Counted from the stretch's first letter, positions 1 through 7,060 are shown. The stretch is 7,886 nt of DNA from Candidatus Woesearchaeota archaeon (GCA_016180145.1 JACPBT010000050.1:1-7886), one strand, 5' to 3'. A program made the numbers and translations. The notes: generated from the sequence alone by a model not told the origin.

Positions 1-2
1 AA

Positions 3-83
3 GCGGCACGAACAACAAAAGCAGCACTCCCAAAAGTAATGAGAGGACTGCCAAAAGGAGGCGAGGCAAGCTACATAGGATAG
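3..83 (+). CDS. C-terminal tail of an unidentified upstream gene (partial)
   Basis: An open frame enters from the left edge and runs 26 codons to a TAG at 81-83, ending in the residues LPKGGEASYIG. Its codons end mostly in A or C, as in the three plus-strand genes that follow; this is the main reason to think it is coding. The other two plus-strand frames stop at 37-39 and at 101-103, and the latter encodes a low-complexity basic string. I do not recognise the family from so short a tail. It could also be non-coding spacer. Confidence 0.35.
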   Translation, partial: AARTTKAALPKVMRGLPKGGEASYIG

Positions 84-170
84 AAGCAACCACGACTACT
101 TAGAAGACTGACAGCAGTTACTACGACGAAACCCTGCACTTAACCGGAAACCGCCACGCCAACAGCAATG

Positions 171-178
171 CTTATAAA
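171..178 (+). promoter_or_regulatory. TATA box for the eno operon
   Basis: CTTATAAA begins 31 nt upstream of the eno GTG start. Archaeal transcription normally starts about 25 nt downstream of the box, which puts the transcript start within a few bases of the GTG, so the message is probably leaderless. No Shine-Dalgarno sequence is seen before the GTG, in agreement. The same box-to-start spacing recurs before the orphan gene at 6487 and before panB. Confidence 0.65.
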
Positions 179-201
179 CTAATTCTTCCAGTGAATAAAG
201 C

Positions 202-1461
202 GTGGACTTCAGGATAAGAAAAGTGGCTGCAAGGGAAATTCTGGACTCAAGAGGCAACCCCACTGTTGAATGCGATATATACACTACAACGGGCTTCGGA
301 AGGGCGGCAGTGCCGTCAGGTGCATCAACAGGAAAGTTTGAAGCACACGAACTCCGCGACGGAGGAAGAAGATACGGCGGGCTTGGGGTAAGTGAGGCTG
401 TAAGAAACGCAAACACAACAATAGCAAAGCTCATAACAGGCATGGATTGCAGGGAGCAGGAAAAAATAGACCATGCAATGGCTGAAAAGGACGGAACAGA
501 AGACAAATCAATACTCGGAGCAAATACCATGCTCGCAGCAAGCCTCGCAGCAGCAAGGGCAGCTGCATCAACCTCAAAGCTGCCGCTTTACAGGCATCTT
601 GCATCAATAACCGGAGAAAAACTCCTGATGCCTGTGCCGTTCAGCAACGTAATAAACGGCGGAAAACACGCAGCAGGAGGACTGAAAATACAGGAATTCA
701 TGATTGCTCCTGAGAAGTTCAGGACATTCAGCGAGGCGCTGGCAGCAGCAAGCGAAACATACCACGAGCTAAAGGCGGCAATAGCATCAAAATACGGCAG
801 CAAATACACAACAACAGGAGACGAAGGAGGATTTGCGCCACCGCTTGCAAATGCAGAAGAAGCGCTGCAACTCCTTGAGAAGGCAACGCAGGCAAGGGGC
901 TACCAAAACAGGATAAAATTCGCAATAGACGCAGCAGCATCAGAATTCTACGAACAGAAAACAGGAAAATACATGCTTGAGAAAGAATACACGGCAGGCG
1001 AGCTTACCGACTACTACCTGAACATCATAAAAAGCTACAAGATAACCTCCCTTGAAGACCCATTCCAGCAGGAAGACTTTAACACCTTCGCAGAACTGAC
1101 AGCAAAATCAGGAATACAGATAGTCGGGGATGACCTGCTCGCAACCAACAGCGCAAGGATACAAACTGCAGCAAAACTAAAGGCGTGCAACTGCCTCCTG
1201 CTAAAGCCAAACCAAATAGGGACACTGACTGAAGCAATAGCCGCGGCAAAGCTTGCCGCAAAAAACCGCTGGAAGACAATGGTAAGCCACAGGAGCGGAG
1301 AAACAGAAGACACATTCATAGCAGACCTCTCAGTTGCACTCGGATGCGGACAGATAAAAACCGGCGCACCTGCACGGACAGAAAGAACCGCAAAATACAA
1401 CCAGCTCCTGAGAATAGAGGAAGAACTCGGCAAAAGGTGCAGATATGGAACGCAAAAATAA
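202..1461 (+). CDS. eno: Enolase (phosphopyruvate hydratase)
   Basis: Catalyses 2-phosphoglycerate <-> phosphoenolpyruvate + water in cytosolic glycolysis and gluconeogenesis. The 419 residues match the usual enolase length, and all key parts are present. The N-terminal cap has SRGNPT (16-21) and the mobile loop GASTG (40-44). The barrel carries INGGKHA (151-157), Q164-E165, catalytic E208 in GDEGG, metal ligands D243, E285 (LEDP) and the D310-D311 pair, catalytic K335 in LLLKPNQIGT, SHRSGE (362-367) and K386 in IKTGAP. The start is GTG at 202: an in-frame TAA lies at 196-198, and the N-terminus from here aligns with normal enolases. It is the first gene of an operon with gpmI, whose start lies inside the eno tail (17-bp overlap). 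The sequence looks intact and functional. Confidence 0.98.
   Translation: MDFRIRKVAAREILDSRGNPTVECDIYTTTGFGRAAVPSGASTGKFEAHELRDGGRRYGGLGVSEAVRNANTTIAKLITGMDCREQEKIDHAMAEKDGTEDKSILGANTMLAASLAAARAAASTSKLPLYRHLASITGEKLLMPVPFSNVINGGKHAAGGLKIQEFMIAPEKFRTFSEALAAASETYHELKAAIASKYGSKYTTTGDEGGFAPPLANAEEALQLLEKATQARGYQNRIKFAIDAAASEFYEQKTGKYMLEKEYTAGELTDYYLNIIKSYKITSLEDPFQQEDFNTFAELTAKSGIQIVGDDLLATNSARIQTAAKLKACNCLLLKPNQIGTLTEAIAAAKLAAKNRWKTMVSHRSGETEDTFIADLSVALGCGQIKTGAPARTERTAKYNQLLRIEEELGKRCRYGTQK
1435..1439 (+). promoter_or_regulatory. Shine-Dalgarno for gpmI
   Basis: AGGTG lies inside the 3' end of eno and ends 5 nt before the gpmI ATG. It matches part of the archaeal GGAGGTGATC complement of the 16S 3' end. 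It supports the overlapping ATG at 1445 and translation by ribosomes recruited within the eno message. Confidence 0.6.
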
Positions 1462-2944
1462 GCTGCTGCTGGTAATACTTGACGGCTTCGGGCACAACCC
1501 AAAAACAGAAAGAAACGCTGTAAAACAGGCAAAGATGCCATACTACAACAGCCTGCAAGGCAGATACCCGCATACGCTGCTAAACGCATCATCAGAGCAT
1601 GTGGGACTGCCAAAAAACACAATGGGAAACTCAGAAGTGGGACACCTGAACATCGGAGCAGGACGGATAGTCAACCAGCACTGCCTGCGCATAAACAAAT
1701 CAATAACAGACAAATCATTCTACAAAAATAAAACACTGAAATGGCTTTTCAGCGAAGCAAAAAAAAGGGGAAAAAACGCCCATGTAGTGGGACTGCTGTC
1801 AAGCGCCGGAGTCCACTCTCACATAAACCACCTGAAAGCCATAATAAAGTTTGCAGGCGATTCAAAAACAAAAACACACCTGCACCTGTTCACAGACGGG
1901 AGGGATATGGAACCGCACTCGTCCGAAGGGCTGATAAGGGCTGTGAACAAGGCGATAAAAAGCAGGAAAATAAGCATAGCGACAATCTCAGGAAGATACT
2001 ACGGAATGGACCGCGACAACAGATGGAACAGGACAAAAAAGGCATACGACGCAATAGTATACGGAAAAGGGCTGCACGCAAAAAGCGCAACGGAAGCAAT
2101 AAAAAATGCATACAACAGGAAAGAATCTGACGAATTCATAAAGCCGACAATAATTGACGGCTACCCCGGAATAGGGGACGGCGACTACATATTCTCATTC
2201 AACTTCAGGGCAGACAGGGCAAGGCAGCTCTGCTGGGCGTTCACAAAAAAAGGATTCACAAAATTCAGATGCACCTCAAAAAAAGCAACGCTGGCAACTA
2301 TGACGCTGCACGACCCGAAAAGACTGCTATGCCCGACAGCATTCCCCGAAAAAAAACTGAAAAACACAATGGCAGAAACGCTCAGCAGGCAAAAAATAAG
2401 GCAGCTTCACATAGCAGAAACAGAAAAATACGCGCACGTGACATACTTCTTCAACGGAGGAAGGGAAAAACCGTTCCCAATGGAGAAAAGGATACTCGTG
2501 CCTTCTCCAAAGATAAGCACATACGACAAAAAACCTGAAATGAGCGCCTACGAAATAACAAAAGCCGCGGTGAAGGAAATCAAAAAAGGAAAATACGGCT
2601 TCATACTGATAAACTACGCAAACCCGGACATGGTAGGACACACAGGAAACCTTGAAGCAACAAAAAAGGCGCTGAACCATGCAGACAAATGCCTGCGCAA
2701 AATAATAAAGGAAGCTGTAAATAACGGCTACATCCCTGCAATAACCTCAGACCACGGAAACTGCGAAGACATGACAGAAGGAATGAGCACATCACACACA
2801 AAAAACAAAGTCCAGCTCATAATAATAACAAACAAAAAACACAAACTCGCAAAAGGAAGCCTGTGCGACGTGGCGCCAACACTCCTAAAGCTCGCACATA
2901 TAAGAACGCCAAAGGAAATGAAAGGAAAAAACCTGATAAGGTAA
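1445..2944 (+). CDS. gpmI: 2,3-bisphosphoglycerate-independent phosphoglycerate mutase (GpmI type)
   Basis: Interconverts 3- and 2-phosphoglycerate through a phosphoserine intermediate on two metal ions (Mn2+ in the studied enzymes). The 499-residue length and motifs fit the long GpmI form, not the ~400-residue archaeal ApgM. Visible motifs: DGFG with metal ligand D13; catalytic S63 in GNSEVGH; AGVHSH (121-126); TDGRD (150-154); GRYYGMDRD (183-191); FNFRADRAR (253-261) for phosphate binding; K328 in ETEKYAHVTYFFNGG; metal ligands D395 and H399 in NPDMVGH; D436 and H437 in TSDHGN; and H451 in TSHT. The usual proline soon after that last motif is a Gln here (KVQL), a small oddity in an otherwise intact enzyme. 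It follows eno with overlap, so the two consecutive glycolytic steps are co-transcribed and probably translationally coupled. Confidence 0.98.
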   Translation: MERKNKLLLVILDGFGHNPKTERNAVKQAKMPYYNSLQGRYPHTLLNASSEHVGLPKNTMGNSEVGHLNIGAGRIVNQHCLRINKSITDKSFYKNKTLKWLFSEAKKRGKNAHVVGLLSSAGVHSHINHLKAIIKFAGDSKTKTHLHLFTDGRDMEPHSSEGLIRAVNKAIKSRKISIATISGRYYGMDRDNRWNRTKKAYDAIVYGKGLHAKSATEAIKNAYNRKESDEFIKPTIIDGYPGIGDGDYIFSFNFRADRARQLCWAFTKKGFTKFRCTSKKATLATMTLHDPKRLLCPTAFPEKKLKNTMAETLSRQKIRQLHIAETEKYAHVTYFFNGGREKPFPMEKRILVPSPKISTYDKKPEMSAYEITKAAVKEIKKGKYGFILINYANPDMVGHTGNLEATKKALNHADKCLRKIIKEAVNNGYIPAITSDHGNCEDMTEGMSTSHTKNKVQLIIITNKKHKLAKGSLCDVAPTLLKLAHIRTPKEMKGKNLIR

Positions 2945-2950
2945 GGAGGG
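2945..2950 (+). promoter_or_regulatory. Shine-Dalgarno for the dehydrogenase
   Basis: GGAGGG directly follows the gpmI TAA and leaves 4 nt before the ATG at 2955. It is the clearest ribosome binding site in the window and fixes this start. It also shows that internal operon genes use SD initiation while first genes appear leaderless. Confidence 0.75.
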
Positions 2951-2954
2951 AAAA

Positions 2955-3953
2955 ATGGCAACCATAGCATTTTTTGAACTTGAAAAATGGGAAGAAGAAG
3001 CAGCAAAGAAAACACTAAAAAGACATGCCCTAAAATTCTTCAGCAAACCGCTCACAGCATCAAACGCGAGCAAGGCAGGCGACGCAGAAGCAATAGCGGC
3101 ATTCATCTACTCAAGGATTGACAAAAAAATACTCGCAAAGCTCCCGAAACTGAAGCTCATAGCAACAATGTCAACAGGATACGACCACATAGACACCGAA
3201 GCGTGCAGGAAAAAAGGCGTGAAAGTCTCAAACGTGCCATTCTACGGAGAAAACACGGTAGCAGAACACACATTCGCACTGATACTGGCACTGTCAAGAA
3301 AAATCCTGAAATCAGTGGAAAACACAAGGCGGGGAAATTTCTCACTGAACGGACTGAGAGGCTTTGACCTCAAGGGAAAAACCATCGGAGTCGTGGGAAC
3401 AGGCCACATAGGACTGCACGTCCTGAGAATAGCCAAAGGATTTGAAATGAAAATGACCGCTTACGACGTGAAACAAGACCTGAACGCAGCAAAGAAACTC
3501 GGATTCAGATACGTGAAACTGAACACGCTCCTAAAAAGCTCAGACATAATAACGCTACACTGCCCATACAACAAGGCAACACACCACCTCATAAACAAGT
3601 CAAACATAATGAAAACCAAAAAAGGCGCATACCTGATAAACACCGCAAGAGGAGGACTGATAGAAACAGACGCGCTGCTGAATGCGCTCAACAGGAAACA
3701 CCTCGGAGGAGCAGGAATAGACGTCCTTGAAGAAGAATCAGCAATAAAGGAAGAAAAACAACTCCTCTCAAGAAACTTCACAAGCAACCTGCGCACAATA
3801 CTCGCAAACCACATACTGCTCAACTACGAAAACGTAATAATAACGCCGCACAACGCATTCAACAGCACAGAAGCCCTAAACAGGATACTCACAACCACGC
3901 TTGAAAACATACAAGAATATTTGAAAGGAAAGACCATCAACGCCGTCGCATAG
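2955..3953 (+). CDS. D-2-hydroxyacid dehydrogenase, D-lactate dehydrogenase-like
   Basis: NAD-dependent reductase of 2-oxoacids; in this setting pyruvate to D-lactate is the most likely reaction, regenerating NAD+ in fermentation. At 332 residues it has the normal length. The N-terminal substrate domain contains TGYDHID (74-80) and NTVAEHTFALIL (100-111). The Rossmann domain has GTGHIG (148-153), followed by D171 at the end of the second strand, which favours NAD over NADP. Catalytic residues are R232 in NTARGG, E261 following DVLEE, and H299 in TPHN. The long stretch between DVLEEE and the final TPH motif is typical of the fermentative D-LDH subgroup rather than of phosphoglycerate dehydrogenase, and no ACT domain follows. 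It is third in the eno-gpmI operon, 10 nt after gpmI, and overlaps the tail of convergent ppsA by 17 bp. The exact substrate is inferred; hydroxypyruvate or glyoxylate remain possible. Confidence 0.9.
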   Translation: MATIAFFELEKWEEEAAKKTLKRHALKFFSKPLTASNASKAGDAEAIAAFIYSRIDKKILAKLPKLKLIATMSTGYDHIDTEACRKKGVKVSNVPFYGENTVAEHTFALILALSRKILKSVENTRRGNFSLNGLRGFDLKGKTIGVVGTGHIGLHVLRIAKGFEMKMTAYDVKQDLNAAKKLGFRYVKLNTLLKSSDIITLHCPYNKATHHLINKSNIMKTKKGAYLINTARGGLIETDALLNALNRKHLGGAGIDVLEEESAIKEEKQLLSRNFTSNLRTILANHILLNYENVIITPHNAFNSTEALNRILTTTLENIQEYLKGKTINAVA

Positions 3954-5760
3954 AGCGCTCCTTCCCCGCAACAAGAAGAAGCGTCTTCACAACCGCATCA
4001 GGACTCAAAGACATGCTGCCAATGCCGCACTCAACAAGAAACTCAGCAAACTCAGGATAAGTGGAAGGAGCCTCGCCGCAAATGCCAATCTTCCTCTTTG
4101 CCTTCTTTGCAACAGCTATAACACTGCCAACCATACGCTTAACAGCCTCATTACGCTCATCAAAAATGTGCGCAACAAGCTCAGAATCACGGTCAACGCC
4201 AAGAGTCATCTGCGTAAGGTCATTGCTCCCAATACTGAAGCCGTCAAAAACACCTGCAAAATCCTGAGCAAGGATAACATTTGAGGGAAGCTCACACATA
4301 ACATAAACCTCAAGGCCGTTCTTACCCCGAACAAGCCCGTTACGCCTCATCTCAGAAATAACAAGCCTGCCCTCCTCAACAGTCCGGCACATTGGAACCA
4401 TAACCTTAATATTGGTCAAGCCAATAACATCCCTTGCCTTCCTTAAAGCAGCACACTCCAAAGCAAAAGCCTCACGATACGCCTCATCATAATACCGCGA
4501 AGCACCACGCCAGCCAAGCATAGGATTATCCTCCTTGGGCTCAAACTGGCTCCCGCCAATAAGATGCGCATACTCATTGCTCTTAAAATCAGAAAGCCGG
4601 ACAATGACATCCCTCGGATAAAAAGCGGCAGCTATGGTGGAAATGCCCTCACACAACTTCTGAACGAAAAAATCCTTCTTGTCAGAATAGCTGCGAGTCA
4701 GGGCAGCTATCTGCTTCCTTGCAGCGGCATCCTTCAGGCTGTCAAAATGCACCAAAGCAAGAGGATGAATCCCGATATAACTGTTTATTATGAACTCCTC
4801 CCTTGCCAAGCCGACACCCTGAACAGGCAGGAAACTTTCAGAAAAAGCCTCATCAGGATTGCCAATGTTAACCATAATCTGTGTTCTCGTCTTCGGAAGC
4901 TTCCTCAAATTAACACGGCGCACCTCAAACTTAAGACGCCCATCATACACCACACCCTCCTCGCCGCCGGCACAACTGACAGTAACAGATTGTCCGTTTT
5001 TGATTTTCTTAGTCGCATTATTTGTGCCAACAACACAAGGAATACCAAGCTCACGGCTCACAATCGCAGCATGACAACTCTTGCCGCCCCTATTCGTAAC
5101 AATAGCGGCAGCCTGCCTCATAACAGGCACCCAATCCGGGTCAGTCATCTCAGTAACAAGAACCTCACCAGGCCTGAACTGCCTTATATGGCTTACAGAA
5201 GCAATAATACGCGCCCTGCCCTGCCCAATCCTGCTGCCAACACTGCTCCCGGACGCAAGAACCCTCCCCTTTTCCTTCAGCACGTAACGCTCAAGCTTCG
5301 TCATGTCACGGGAAGAATGAACAGTCTCAGGCCTCGCCTGAACTATGAAAAGCCTGCCACTCAAACCGTCCTTAGCCCACTCAACATCCATAGGCATATA
5401 CTTCCCATGCTTCCTGCTGTAATGCCGCTCTATAATCCTACCCCACCGCGCAAGAAGAATTATCTCTGAATCAGACAAAACGCATTTTTCCCGCTCGGAT
5501 TCAGACGTTGGAACGTTTTTTACCCTGCTGCCTGCATAAACCATCTTAACCAGCTTGCTGCCAACCCTCCTGCTGATAATCGGATAGCGCCCCGAATCAA
5601 GAGCAGCCTTAAAAACATAATACTCATCAGGATTAACCCTGCCCTTCACAATATTCTCACCAAGCCCAAGCCCGGCATTTATCAGAACCACCCCATCAAA
5701 GCCGCTCTCAGTGTCAATAGTAAACATGACACCAGAACCAGCCCTGTCAGACCTTACCAT
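3937..5760 (-). CDS. ppsA: PpsA C-terminal fragment: end of ATP-grasp, phosphohistidine and PEP-binding domains
   Basis: The open frame has 607 residues from the first ATG at 5760, though homology in this frame reaches back to 5880. It starts at MVRSDRAGSGVMFTIDTESG, the middle of the ATP-grasp domain in intact PpsA. Next come EWAKDG (127-132) and VQARPETV (140-147). The swivelling phosphohistidine domain has GGKSCHAAIV with the phosphorylated His at 230. The C-terminal PEP/pyruvate barrel has VRLSDFKSNEY (R388), E490 in CELPSN, GSNDLTQ (511-517) and catalytic C561 in ICGEAPS. All C-terminal catalytic residues are kept. The ATG at 5760 is the conserved internal Met of a normal PpsA and has no evident ribosome binding site, so separate translation is doubtful. 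It ends in a TGA that overlaps the convergent dehydrogenase tail. Confidence 0.9.
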   Translation of the reverse strand: MVRSDRAGSGVMFTIDTESGFDGVVLINAGLGLGENIVKGRVNPDEYYVFKAALDSGRYPIISRRVGSKLVKMVYAGSRVKNVPTSESEREKCVLSDSEIILLARWGRIIERHYSRKHGKYMPMDVEWAKDGLSGRLFIVQARPETVHSSRDMTKLERYVLKEKGRVLASGSSVGSRIGQGRARIIASVSHIRQFRPGEVLVTEMTDPDWVPVMRQAAAIVTNRGGKSCHAAIVSRELGIPCVVGTNNATKKIKNGQSVTVSCAGGEEGVVYDGRLKFEVRRVNLRKLPKTRTQIMVNIGNPDEAFSESFLPVQGVGLAREEFIINSYIGIHPLALVHFDSLKDAAARKQIAALTRSYSDKKDFFVQKLCEGISTIAAAFYPRDVIVRLSDFKSNEYAHLIGGSQFEPKEDNPMLGWRGASRYYDEAYREAFALECAALRKARDVIGLTNIKVMVPMCRTVEEGRLVISEMRRNGLVRGKNGLEVYVMCELPSNVILAQDFAGVFDGFSIGSNDLTQMTLGVDRDSELVAHIFDERNEAVKRMVGSVIAVAKKAKRKIGICGEAPSTYPEFAEFLVECGIGSMSLSPDAVVKTLLLVAGKERSMRRR

Positions 5761-6308
5761 CTTCTGAACGCCAACCGAAAGCGCAACCTTAAAATGGTCA
5801 AACCCGCGCGCATGACGATAAGCAATAGCACGGTTTGTAAAAAGCGAAGCAAAACATTTTTTACACGCATCAAGAAGAGCGCACCCGGAAGGTCCTCAGC
5901 AGTAGCTGAACTGCGCACAGCAACATCAGCATTAACCACACCATACTTCCTGCTTAATGCACGATAATGAGAAAGAATCTCCTCCCTGAGCTGAGAAGGA
6001 AATTCCGCCTTCAGAATCAAAGCCCTAATCCGCCTGCCAGCATCAGACAACGCATCATAATCAGCCACATCAAGCCCCCTCAAAAGAGACTTAACCTGCA
6101 ACCTTATGCCAGCCTCGCCAATAAACCTAAAATAAGCATGAGAAGTAACGGCAAAACCGTCAGGAATTTTGACACCATGTTTCACAAGCGAACAAAACAT
6201 CTCGCCCAAAGAAGCATTCTTGCCACCGACAACAGGAACATCCTTAATAGAGATATCCTTAAAGCCCAAAACAAGCGCATTACGCTTAATACGCACCATA
6301 CACCCCAT
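5754..6308 (-). CDS. ppsA: PpsA N-terminal fragment: start of ATP-grasp domain
   Basis: Of its 184 residues, 1-143 match the PpsA N-terminus: GGKNASLGEM (28-37, glycine-rich ATP-binding loop), IPDGFAVTSHAY (48-59) and AVRSSATAEDLPGA (130-143). Residues 144-184 are out-of-frame read-through past the deletion and have no meaning. Two starts are possible: ATG at 6308 or ATG at 6299 (protein beginning MVRIKRNALV). I favour 6299, because it lies about 31 nt from the TATA-like box as in the other leaderless genes. Codons here end mostly in T or G, the opposite of the plus-strand neighbours, reflecting strand composition rather than foreign origin. Confidence 0.9.
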   Translation of the reverse strand: MGCMVRIKRNALVLGFKDISIKDVPVVGGKNASLGEMFCSLVKHGVKIPDGFAVTSHAYFRFIGEAGIRLQVKSLLRGLDVADYDALSDAGRRIRALILKAEFPSQLREEILSHYRALSRKYGVVNADVAVRSSATAEDLPGALFLMRVKNVLLRFLQTVLLLIVMRAGLTILRLRFRLAFRRW

Positions 6309-6321
6309 TACCCAAACCTGC

Positions 6322-6330
6322 GTTTAAAAA
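6322..6330 (-). promoter_or_regulatory. TATA box for ppsA
   Basis: On the minus strand this reads TTTTTAAAC, starting 31 nt before the ATG at 6299 and 22 nt before the ATG at 6308. The first distance matches the leaderless layout of eno, panB and the orphan gene, so it supports the inner ATG. Inverted repeat 1 begins 10 bp further upstream, a position where a regulator could help or block TBP/TFB binding. Confidence 0.55.
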
Positions 6331-6340
6331 CTTTACTTAT

Positions 6341-6384
6341 TTAGTAGCGGACATAAGTAATTGCTTGTCATTGTCCGCTACTAA
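6341..6384. repeat. Inverted repeat 1 (13-bp perfect arms, 18-nt spacer)
   Basis: Arms TTAGTAGCGGACA (6341-6353) and TGTCCGCTACTAA (6372-6384) are perfect reverse complements; allowing one bulged T adds another pair. The spacer is AT-rich and itself holds a weak AAGT/GCTT stem. It lies in the divergent promoter region, close behind the ppsA TATA box. Arm midpoints are 31 bp apart, about three helical turns, so both arms face the same side of the DNA. An operator, a cruciform or a replication element are all possible. Confidence 0.9.
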
Positions 6385-6387
6385 GTT

Positions 6388-6428
6388 TAAAACGACACCT
6401 ATGATAAGTCAAAACTTGTGTCGTTTTA
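6388..6428. repeat. Inverted repeat 2 (11-bp perfect arms, 19-nt spacer)
   Basis: Arms TAAAACGACAC (6388-6398) and GTGTCGTTTTA (6418-6428) are perfect reverse complements, starting 3 bp after repeat 1. The sequence is unrelated to repeat 1, but arm length and spacer are nearly the same. The spacer contains AAGT-CAAA-ACTT, a short nested hairpin. A partial extra copy of the left arm and its flank (TTTTAAATGACACC) follows at 6432-6445. It lies about 28 bp before the TATA box of the orphan gene. Confidence 0.88.
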
Positions 6429-6455
6429 TAATTTTAAATGACACCAACACAAACA

Positions 6456-6462
6456 TTAAATA
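6456..6462 (+). promoter_or_regulatory. TATA box for the orphan gene
   Basis: TTAAATA starts 31 nt before the ATG at 6487, the same spacing as for eno. No Shine-Dalgarno is present, so a leaderless transcript is expected. A second AT-rich TATA-like run (TTTTATAATTTTAAA, 6424-6438) overlaps the end of inverted repeat 2 and is too far upstream for this start. Confidence 0.55.
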
Positions 6463-6486
6463 CCTTAACAAAAACCTGCCTTAACA

Positions 6487-6882
6487 ATGACAATAGAAAC
6501 GGCAACCGCTACGCCTAAGGGGCAAGAAAAGGGCGAACAACTCAACTTCTTAGAAATGATACCACCGGAAACCCATGCAAAAAATGACGACAATCGTCAA
6601 CTTTCAATAGCAGACAATATTGAGAACGCCTTAAAAGAACAATACTTAAAACAGCAAAAACTTGCCAGGCGAATTTTAATGAAAGCAATACCAAACTACA
6701 CAACGCTTAACATAAACCTATTATCAAAGGTAGTGCAAGACGAACTGAGACTGACGTATGATGAGAATGCAACCATAAATCAGGCAAGAGACTACATAAA
6801 CGGAACACAACTGACATTAGAAATGTATCCCCTAATCCAGAAAATAGAGCCACAGATACGCACATTTTCTTACGCACGCTAG
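6487..6882 (+). CDS. Orphan protein of unknown function, 131 residues
   Basis: I do not recognise this protein. Residues 1-40 are polar, rich in Thr, Glu, Lys and Asp, and probably disordered, with a short hydrophobic patch QLNFLEMIPPE (18-28). Residues 41-70 should form a charged helix (SIADNIENALKEQYLKQQKL and on to RRILMKAIPN). Residues 71-125 look like a small mixed or helical domain. There is no signal peptide, membrane segment, Cys/His metal site or clear helix-turn-helix. Third codon positions favour A and C (40 of the first 60 codons), like the plus-strand genes to the left but less strongly. The matched TATA box and clean start argue that it is expressed. It stands alone between two pairs of inverted repeats, so a role in binding them is an attractive guess, not shown by the sequence. 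Confidence 0.75.
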   Translation: MTIETATATPKGQEKGEQLNFLEMIPPETHAKNDDNRQLSIADNIENALKEQYLKQQKLARRILMKAIPNYTTLNINLLSKVVQDELRLTYDENATINQARDYINGTQLTLEMYPLIQKIEPQIRTFSYAR

Positions 6883-7017
6883 GAAACACCATCAATTACC
6901 AAATAATAGGTGATTCAATACCAAAAATTACCACAAGCCAATAAATACCCCGCCAAAGAATCGCCTGATAACGCTTCATTCTTTTTCAAGAACATAAACA
7001 AAACACTGCGAAAATAA

Positions 7018-7060
7018 TAGCAAATCTCATTAATTTATGAACAATTTGTGAGATTTACTA
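7018..7060. repeat. Inverted repeat 3 (12-bp arms, one mismatch, 19-nt spacer)
   Basis: TAGCAAATCTCA (7018-7029) faces TGAGATTTACTA (7049-7060), with 11 of 12 positions paired. The left arm differs by one base from the left arm of repeat 4, so these two are sequence relatives as well as geometric ones. The spacer is almost pure A/T with AATT on both sides. Repeat 4 starts one base after this one ends. Confidence 0.85.

Larger units (their letters stand above)
3937..6308 (-). pseudogene. ppsA: Phosphoenolpyruvate synthase gene disrupted by a frameshifting deletion
   Basis: Both pieces together make a typical PpsA (about 800 residues if repaired), which converts pyruvate + ATP + water to PEP + AMP + phosphate. 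The upstream frame is normal through SSATAEDLPGA, ending at 5880. It then reads 41 unrelated residues to a stop. The homologous continuation (ALLDACKKCFASLF...) lies in another frame beginning at 5880-5878. Between the two, the family normally has about 16 more residues, starting SFAGQQET(F/Y)LN. The lesion is therefore a loss of about 49 nt (1 mod 3), not a one-base slip; the GC dinucleotide at the junction would fit deletion between short repeats. The missing segment belongs to the ATP-grasp nucleotide-binding region, so activity should be lost unless this is an assembly error. The rest of the gene shows no decay, so the event is recent or artefactual. Confidence 0.85.

Noticed and set aside
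1035..1622. Minus-strand open frame (195 codons) across the eno/gpmI junction
   Set aside because: Both plus-strand genes have complete conserved motifs here, and the minus-strand translation is a Leu/Ser/Phe/Cys-rich shadow without a recognisable domain.
4564..5469. Long plus-strand open frame (301 codons) inside ppsA
   Set aside because: It is antisense to well-conserved ppsA coding sequence and has no family resemblance. The plus strand here is poor in T, so stop codons are rare by chance.
5754..5880. Simple one-base sequencing frameshift in ppsA
   Set aside because: The frames cannot be joined by one inserted or removed base without still missing about 16 conserved family residues; a deletion of about 49 nt explains both facts.
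6538..6561. PCNA-interacting (PIP-box) motif in the orphan protein, QLNFLEMI
   Set aside because: It lacks the paired aromatic residues that end a PIP box; calling it would be reading the origin hypothesis into the sequence.
6707..6895. Minus-strand 62-codon frame opposite the orphan gene
   Set aside because: It has no promoter-like box at leaderless distance and no family resemblance, while the plus-strand frame is longer, has a TATA box and fits neighbouring codon style.
6955..6984. Fifth inverted repeat (AAAGAAT/ATTCTTT)
   Set aside because: The arms are only 7 bp with a 16-nt spacer in AT-rich DNA, and the geometry does not match the other four; chance is a sufficient explanation.
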